The position numbers were made by a program, and so were the translations under genes. Of a stretch of 64,000 bases of DNA, positions 60,401 through 64,000 are shown piece by piece. This stretch comes from Treponema sp. (GTDB lineage Bacteria; Spirochaetota; Spirochaetia; Treponematales; Breznakiellaceae), in assembly GCA_009781475.1 (NCBI GenBank), contig WQYB01000002.1, positions 1-64,000 of the forward strand. The letters are read 5' to 3'. The notes under the pieces are model-generated. The model was not told where the DNA came from and made no database searches. It saw nothing but the letters and a program-made list of their open reading frames with translations. Position 1 is the first letter of the stretch; every line of letters begins with the position of its first letter.

Positions 60401-61757
60401 TATTTATACCTAATATATCATGTAAAACCAAACTTGCAAGTAAAAATCCTGCACTACCTGTAACTGTGACAATGCTGCCGTTTACTCGTTTTAGCCCCGA
60501 ATTGTTAGTTTCATTTATTGAATCATTATTATTAATAATACCTTCATCGCTGTAAACACAAATGAAATCTCTATTAAAATTGCGCTTGCGAAGTCCCTGG
60601 CGTACAAGCCGAGCCAAAGAGCAGTTTTTAGTTTTCCATATCGAAGCAGCTTTAATCTGCGATGGATTCATTTTAAGCGCCATACCCATCGAAGAAAATA
60701 ATTTAACATTAGCGCTGCAGACATTTTCAATTAAATCAAGTTTGTGGTTTAGAGTATCGATAGCATCAATGACATAACCGCACTTTTCTATTTCAAATTT
60801 TTTTACATTTTCTATACAAAATAGTTCGTTCCATTCAATTACTTCACATTCGGGATTTATTTCAAGCAATCTTTTTTTTAACTCTGATGATTTGGGTTTA
60901 TCTATTGTTAGTGTAGTCGCTTGTATTTGCCTGTTAATGTTTGATTTGCAGGCAGTATCATTATCGATAATTGTAATTTTACCGATACCGCTGCGCACAA
61001 GAGCTTCTGCTGCCCAGCTTCCCACACCACCCAAACCTACGATCATAACGTGTATGTTAGAAAGTTTTTCAAGACCTTCTTTACCAATAAGGAGCATTAG
61101 CCTTTCAAAAATAGGATTTATTTTAAATAATTCATCACACGGAGGCACAAAGGCACGGAGGTTATTAATTCCTTTCTTCTTCTCCGTGTTCTCTGTGTCT
61201 CCGTGTCTCCGTGTTAAATTCTTTTTAGAAATAGTTTTTTCTTCACTAAATATACAGCCGCAGTATTTTTGCATGTAAAAATTTCCGGCTCTGGCTAACA
61301 CCTGGCTTTCACGGAAGTTCGGGCGAAAATCCATATAAAAAAAATCGATATTATACTTTTGTGCTAATTCTTCGCCAATTTGTTTTATCAATAAATGATC
61401 CTGATAAGGGCTAATAAATAATGTTGTACTGAATGAATCGTATCCTTCCTGAGACGCTTTTAAAGCTGTTTTTTCAAGGCGCATACGGTAGCACTTTTCA
61501 CATCGGTTTTCAATTTCAGGGTAAACAACATTTAAAAATGAGTGAAGTCCATATTCATTTTCAGAAAATAAATTTATTTTTTCGCAAGATGCATACTCAA
61601 AAAGACAATCAAACCTTGATTTATATTCGTTAAAGGGATGGATATTGGGATTATACCAGAAAAGAAACGGTTCTATGTTTATATTATTAATTTCCTGTAA
61701 ACTTTTAATACTGCCAATTGAGCATGGAGCGCAGCAGCAATGGAGAAGTAATTTCAT
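60393..61757 (-). CDS. Fusion of QueH (epoxyqueuosine reductase) and TcdA/ThiF-like E1 enzyme
   Basis: 454 residues. Residues 1-180 are QueH: HCCCAPC, NRCEKCYRMRLEKTA, GYDSFSTTLFISPYQD and KYCGC, which reduces epoxyqueuosine in tRNA. Residues about 215-454 are a TcdA-type ThiF enzyme: VGLGGVGSWAAEALVRSGIG, DNDTACKSNINRQIQA and DAIDTLNHKLDLI, which makes the cyclic form of threonylcarbamoyladenosine. The junction (LTRRHGDTENTEKKK to LRAFVPPCDE) is translated from a family A repeat at 61133-61218. Fusion through a repeat is the simplest reading. No ribosome site is clear; the start is seven bases after priA. Confidence 0.9.
   Translation of the reverse strand: MKLLLHCCCAPCSIGSIKSLQEINNINIEPFLFWYNPNIHPFNEYKSRFDCLFEYASCEKINLFSENEYGLHSFLNVVYPEIENRCEKCYRMRLEKTALKASQEGYDSFSTTLFISPYQDHLLIKQIGEELAQKYNIDFFYMDFRPNFRESQVLARAGNFYMQKYCGCIFSEEKTISKKNLTRRHGDTENTEKKKGINNLRAFVPPCDELFKINPIFERLMLLIGKEGLEKLSNIHVMIVGLGGVGSWAAEALVRSGIGKITIIDNDTACKSNINRQIQATTLTIDKPKSSELKKRLLEINPECEVIEWNELFCIENVKKFEIEKCGYVIDAIDTLNHKLDLIENVCSANVKLFSSMGMALKMNPSQIKAASIWKTKNCSLARLVRQGLRKRNFNRDFICVYSDEGIINNNDSINETNNSGLKRVNGSIVTVTGSAGFLLASLVLHDILGINNG
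61133..61218. repeat. Family A dispersed repeat at the QueH-TcdA junction
   Basis: CATCACACGGAGGCACAAAG...GTCTCCGTGTCTCCGTGTTAAA. Open in the fusion frame for its whole length, and located exactly between the two enzyme domains. Confidence 0.88.
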
Positions 61758-61764
61758 AAATTAT

Positions 61765-63777
61765 TTATAACATACTAATAGGATCAACATCAACTTCCAA
61801 ATATGTTTTTACATCCTTATCTTTTTCGTAACGTAATAAAAGTTCTTTTGCCATCGAATGTATAGGACCCCTTGAAGGACTTCTAAAAATAATCTGTCTT
61901 CTGTGATTATCGTTTATAATACCGATTGGACATTCAGAAGGACCTAACATATCTGCTCCTTGCGGTATAAGAGGTTCTGCAAGAGATGCAAGCCGTTTGA
62001 TAGCTGTATCTGCTCGTTTTACATCTTTAGAACGAATTGTAAATCTTATAAGTTTTGAATAAGGGGGAAAGTTAAGAGCTTTACGCTGTTTTAATTCACA
62101 ATCGTAAAATCCGCTTACATCAAGAGCGCATGAGCGGGTAATTACAGGATCATTCATTCGCAATGTTTGAACAATTACTTTGCTGTCAGGGAAGTAACGC
62201 CCGGCTCTTCCTGCCACCTGAACAATTAATGAAAAAGTTCTTTCTGCCGCGCGAAAGTCCGGTAAATGTAAACCTGTATCAGCGAAAACAACGCCGACAA
62301 GACGGACACCGGGAAAATTTAATCCCTTTGCGACCATTTGTGTTCCTAATAAAATATCAATAACGCCGTTTTTAAAAAGAGTTAATGTATCTTCCAAATT
62401 TCTTTTTACAGCTATTTCACCCAATTCGTTATTTACTTTTTTATTGGCAGTATCAGCATCAATTCTTCTAATCTGTAAATCAGGAAAAGTACGCCTTACT
62501 TCTTCTTCGATCATTTCAGTTCCAAATCCGCTGTAACCTGCTTCAAGACATCCGCATTTAGGGCAGGCAATGGGCGGCGATTCTGTGTATCCGCAGTAGT
62601 GGCATATACATCGTCCGCGGTTTTTATGCCATGTAAGAGATACAGAACATCGTTTACATATAAGTTCCCAGCCGCAATCCGGGCAATGAAAAAAATGAGC
62701 GAAACCTCTGCGGTTTAAAAAAAGTATTGTTTGTTTTCCCATTTGCGCTGTCAGCCTGATTTCATCTTTTAATTCTTTTGTTAAACATCCTTGTGTATTT
62801 GCAAGGTTTACAGGTTTTATTTGCGGCATTCCTCCGCCGGATAATCTCTTAGTAAGATCAAGTCTTTTTATTCCGCCATCCGACATTAATTTCCAGGCTT
62901 CAGCCGATGGAGTCGCGCTTCCCATTACAAGACGGGCTCCTTCTGTTTTACAGCGGTGTAAAGCAACCTGGCGGGCATGATAGCGCGGAGTGTTACCTGA
63001 TTTATAAGAGCCGTCATGTTCTTCATCGATTATAATAAGACCAAGATTTGGAACAGGAGCAAACACAGCGCTTCTAGGTCCTACTACAATAGGAGCGTCT
63101 CCTCGCTGTATTCTTACCCACTGCGCCAATCGCGCAGTAGGGCTCATTCCTGAATGTAGAGTAGCTGCCTGAGAGCCAAAACGGCTGCCAATCATTTGCG
63201 CGGTTTGGTGTGTTAATGAAATTTCTGGTACTAGATATATAACAGATTTTCCTTCGTTAAGCATATATTGAGCTGCACGGAGAAATACTTCGGTTTTACC
63301 GGAGCCTGTAATTCCGTATAAATAAAACATATTAAAAATAGAAGGTGATTTAATTTCATGTAACGCATTAAACTGTTCATCAGAAATTGAAAGAGACGGT
63401 TCTGTTTCTTCATCGCTGTCGGGTATTTGAGGTATAATAATTCTTCTTCCTGAAGGAATCATAACAGATAACGCCTGGCCTAAACCGCATAAATAAAAAT
63501 CTGCCATCCAGCGGGCAATGTCTACAATTCTAATGTCAAATAACGGCTCTTTATCAACTACACGGCGTATTTTTTTTATGGATTCAATTTTTACATTTTC
63601 CGGTGGATTTTCACGCTGTGCAATAATATAACCTAAAATATCTCTTCTGCCGAAAGGAACCATCGCACGTTTTCCTACCGCAGCTTCATTTTTATCGTCA
63701 ATAAGGTAAGTATATGAATGTCCTGATGATGTATTTGTTACAGGAATGTCAAAAACCAAATCATAAAACGCAGACAA
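61765..63777 (-). CDS. priA: Primosomal helicase PriA
   Basis: Restarts stalled replication forks. 670 residues: N-terminal DNA-binding domain (GKRAMVPFGRRDILGYII), Walker A GITGSGKTE, DEEHD box (IIDEEHDGSYK), zinc-binding cysteines (CPDCGWELICKRCSVSL, CICHYCGY, CPKCGCLEA) and VAGRAGRY motif VI. The length is on the short side for the family. TTG start at 63777 with AGAGGT five bases upstream. It lies between the uracil-DNA glycosylase gene and the queH-tcdA fusion. Confidence 0.96.
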   Translation of the reverse strand: MSAFYDLVFDIPVTNTSSGHSYTYLIDDKNEAAVGKRAMVPFGRRDILGYIIAQRENPPENVKIESIKKIRRVVDKEPLFDIRIVDIARWMADFYLCGLGQALSVMIPSGRRIIIPQIPDSDEETEPSLSISDEQFNALHEIKSPSIFNMFYLYGITGSGKTEVFLRAAQYMLNEGKSVIYLVPEISLTHQTAQMIGSRFGSQAATLHSGMSPTARLAQWVRIQRGDAPIVVGPRSAVFAPVPNLGLIIIDEEHDGSYKSGNTPRYHARQVALHRCKTEGARLVMGSATPSAEAWKLMSDGGIKRLDLTKRLSGGGMPQIKPVNLANTQGCLTKELKDEIRLTAQMGKQTILFLNRRGFAHFFHCPDCGWELICKRCSVSLTWHKNRGRCICHYCGYTESPPIACPKCGCLEAGYSGFGTEMIEEEVRRTFPDLQIRRIDADTANKKVNNELGEIAVKRNLEDTLTLFKNGVIDILLGTQMVAKGLNFPGVRLVGVVFADTGLHLPDFRAAERTFSLIVQVAGRAGRYFPDSKVIVQTLRMNDPVITRSCALDVSGFYDCELKQRKALNFPPYSKLIRFTIRSKDVKRADTAIKRLASLAEPLIPQGADMLGPSECPIGIINDNHRRQIIFRSPSRGPIHSMAKELLLRYEKDKDVKTYLEVDVDPISML

Positions 63778-63794
63778 ACAATACCTCTAATAAA

Positions 63795-64000
63795 TTAATT
63801 TAATTCTGCAAGTTGATCACGAAGAAGTTTTAAATCTTCCCAGGCAGGTCTTTTATATTCTTCGCTGCGTAAAAGAGCGGCAGGATGATAAGTAACAAGA
63901 GTCGGATATGTTATATCACCAAAAGTTAATTTATTTATTTTTCCTCGCATCTGGCTGATTGAATCAGTATTTTTCAGTAAAGTGTGAGCCGCAACTTTTC
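63795..64000 (-). CDS. Family 4 uracil-DNA glycosylase, C-terminal part
   Basis: Only the last 67 residues are inside the window. They include the glycosylase motif TYHPAALLRSEEYKRPAWEDLKLL and an upstream MRGK (usual R-G in I-x-x-x-R-G) typical of family 4 enzymes, which remove uracil from DNA and carry an iron-sulfur cluster in the missing N-terminal part. The stop lies 17 bp before priA, whose ribosome site fills the gap. Confidence 0.85.
   Translation of the reverse strand, partial: KVAAHTLLKNTDSISQMRGKINKLTFGDITYPTLVTYHPAALLRSEEYKRPAWEDLKLLRDQLAELN

Noticed and set aside
15477-61218. Dispersed repeats as a CRISPR array
   Set aside because: Copies are kilobases apart, palindromic and not regularly spaced, and no cas genes are present.

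Overview
The window reads as chromosome from a Treponema-like spirochaete. The supporting evidence is a FlaA flagellar sheath protein, a seven-gene V/A-type ATPase operon of the spirochaete/Bacteroidetes layout (E, DUF2764-like, A, B, D, I, K), a short alanyl-tRNA synthetase that stops after the editing domain, a radical-SAM protein of the 'spiro-SPASM' type, many TPR lipoproteins, and AT-rich DNA with TTG and GTG starts. There is no rRNA, CRISPR array, prophage or transposase gene. All family assignments come from reading the translated sequence; no database search was run.

Layout. (1) 1-11234, minus strand: one chemosensory operon running cheW, cheW, cheB, cheR-TPR, two chemoreceptors, cheA-REC and a REC-GAF-class III nucleotide cyclase, followed by the start of another gene related to one receptor. 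The parts list matches the Wsp/alternative-cellular-function type of chemosensory system, but with a predicted cyclic-AMP output. (2) 11277-24049, minus: DinG-like helicase, galE, a DUF4230-like membrane protein plus a 27-residue relative, an ABC-F ATPase, an SH3-type lipoprotein, groES, a TPR membrane protein, nusB, a SurA-like chaperone and alaS. (3) 24176-26112, plus: two tandem secreted TPR paralogues. (4) 26218-30755, minus: a three-gene flavin/iron-sulfur complex that looks like the Sporomusa-type electron-bifurcating transhydrogenase (Stn). (5) 30814-34909: an orphan gene, hflX, and an unknown gene in front of the ATPase. (6) 35002-42410, plus: the V/A-ATPase; then tRNA-Arg(UCU), a RelA/SpoT-TPR fusion and flaA. 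(7) 45214-53699, minus: an operon of spiro-SPASM radical SAM protein, glycosyltransferase-like protein, SpsF-like cytidylyltransferase, PseG/methyltransferase fusion, ATP-grasp ligase, amidase and GerMN protein. (8) A metallophosphoesterase whose ATG directly abuts tRNA-Met. (9) 54990-58439, plus: mlaE, mlaF, mlaD and a TPR lipoprotein; then argD. (10) 59657-64000, minus: ttcA-like, a queH-tcdA fusion, priA, and the 3' end of a family 4 uracil-DNA glycosylase.

The most unusual property of the window is its dispersed repeats. Palindromic elements built on 'CCACGGAG...CTCCGTGG' (called family A here), 'ACCACGAACCACACGAAC' (family B) and 'TTTGCGCCTCTGCGCC' (family C) occur about every 4 kb. They lie between genes and also in frame inside genes (ABC-F linker, amidase signal peptide, ATP-grasp ligase, PseG/methyltransferase, the QueH-TcdA junction, and the tail of the NuoE-like subunit). 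Several repeats, and the mlaF-mlaD junction, carry smaller hairpins bounded by short direct duplications, which look like nested micro-insertions. A second recurring pattern is a group of transcription-unit heads with no Shine-Dalgarno and a -10-like hexamer 6-7 nt before the ATG, suggesting leaderless mRNAs.
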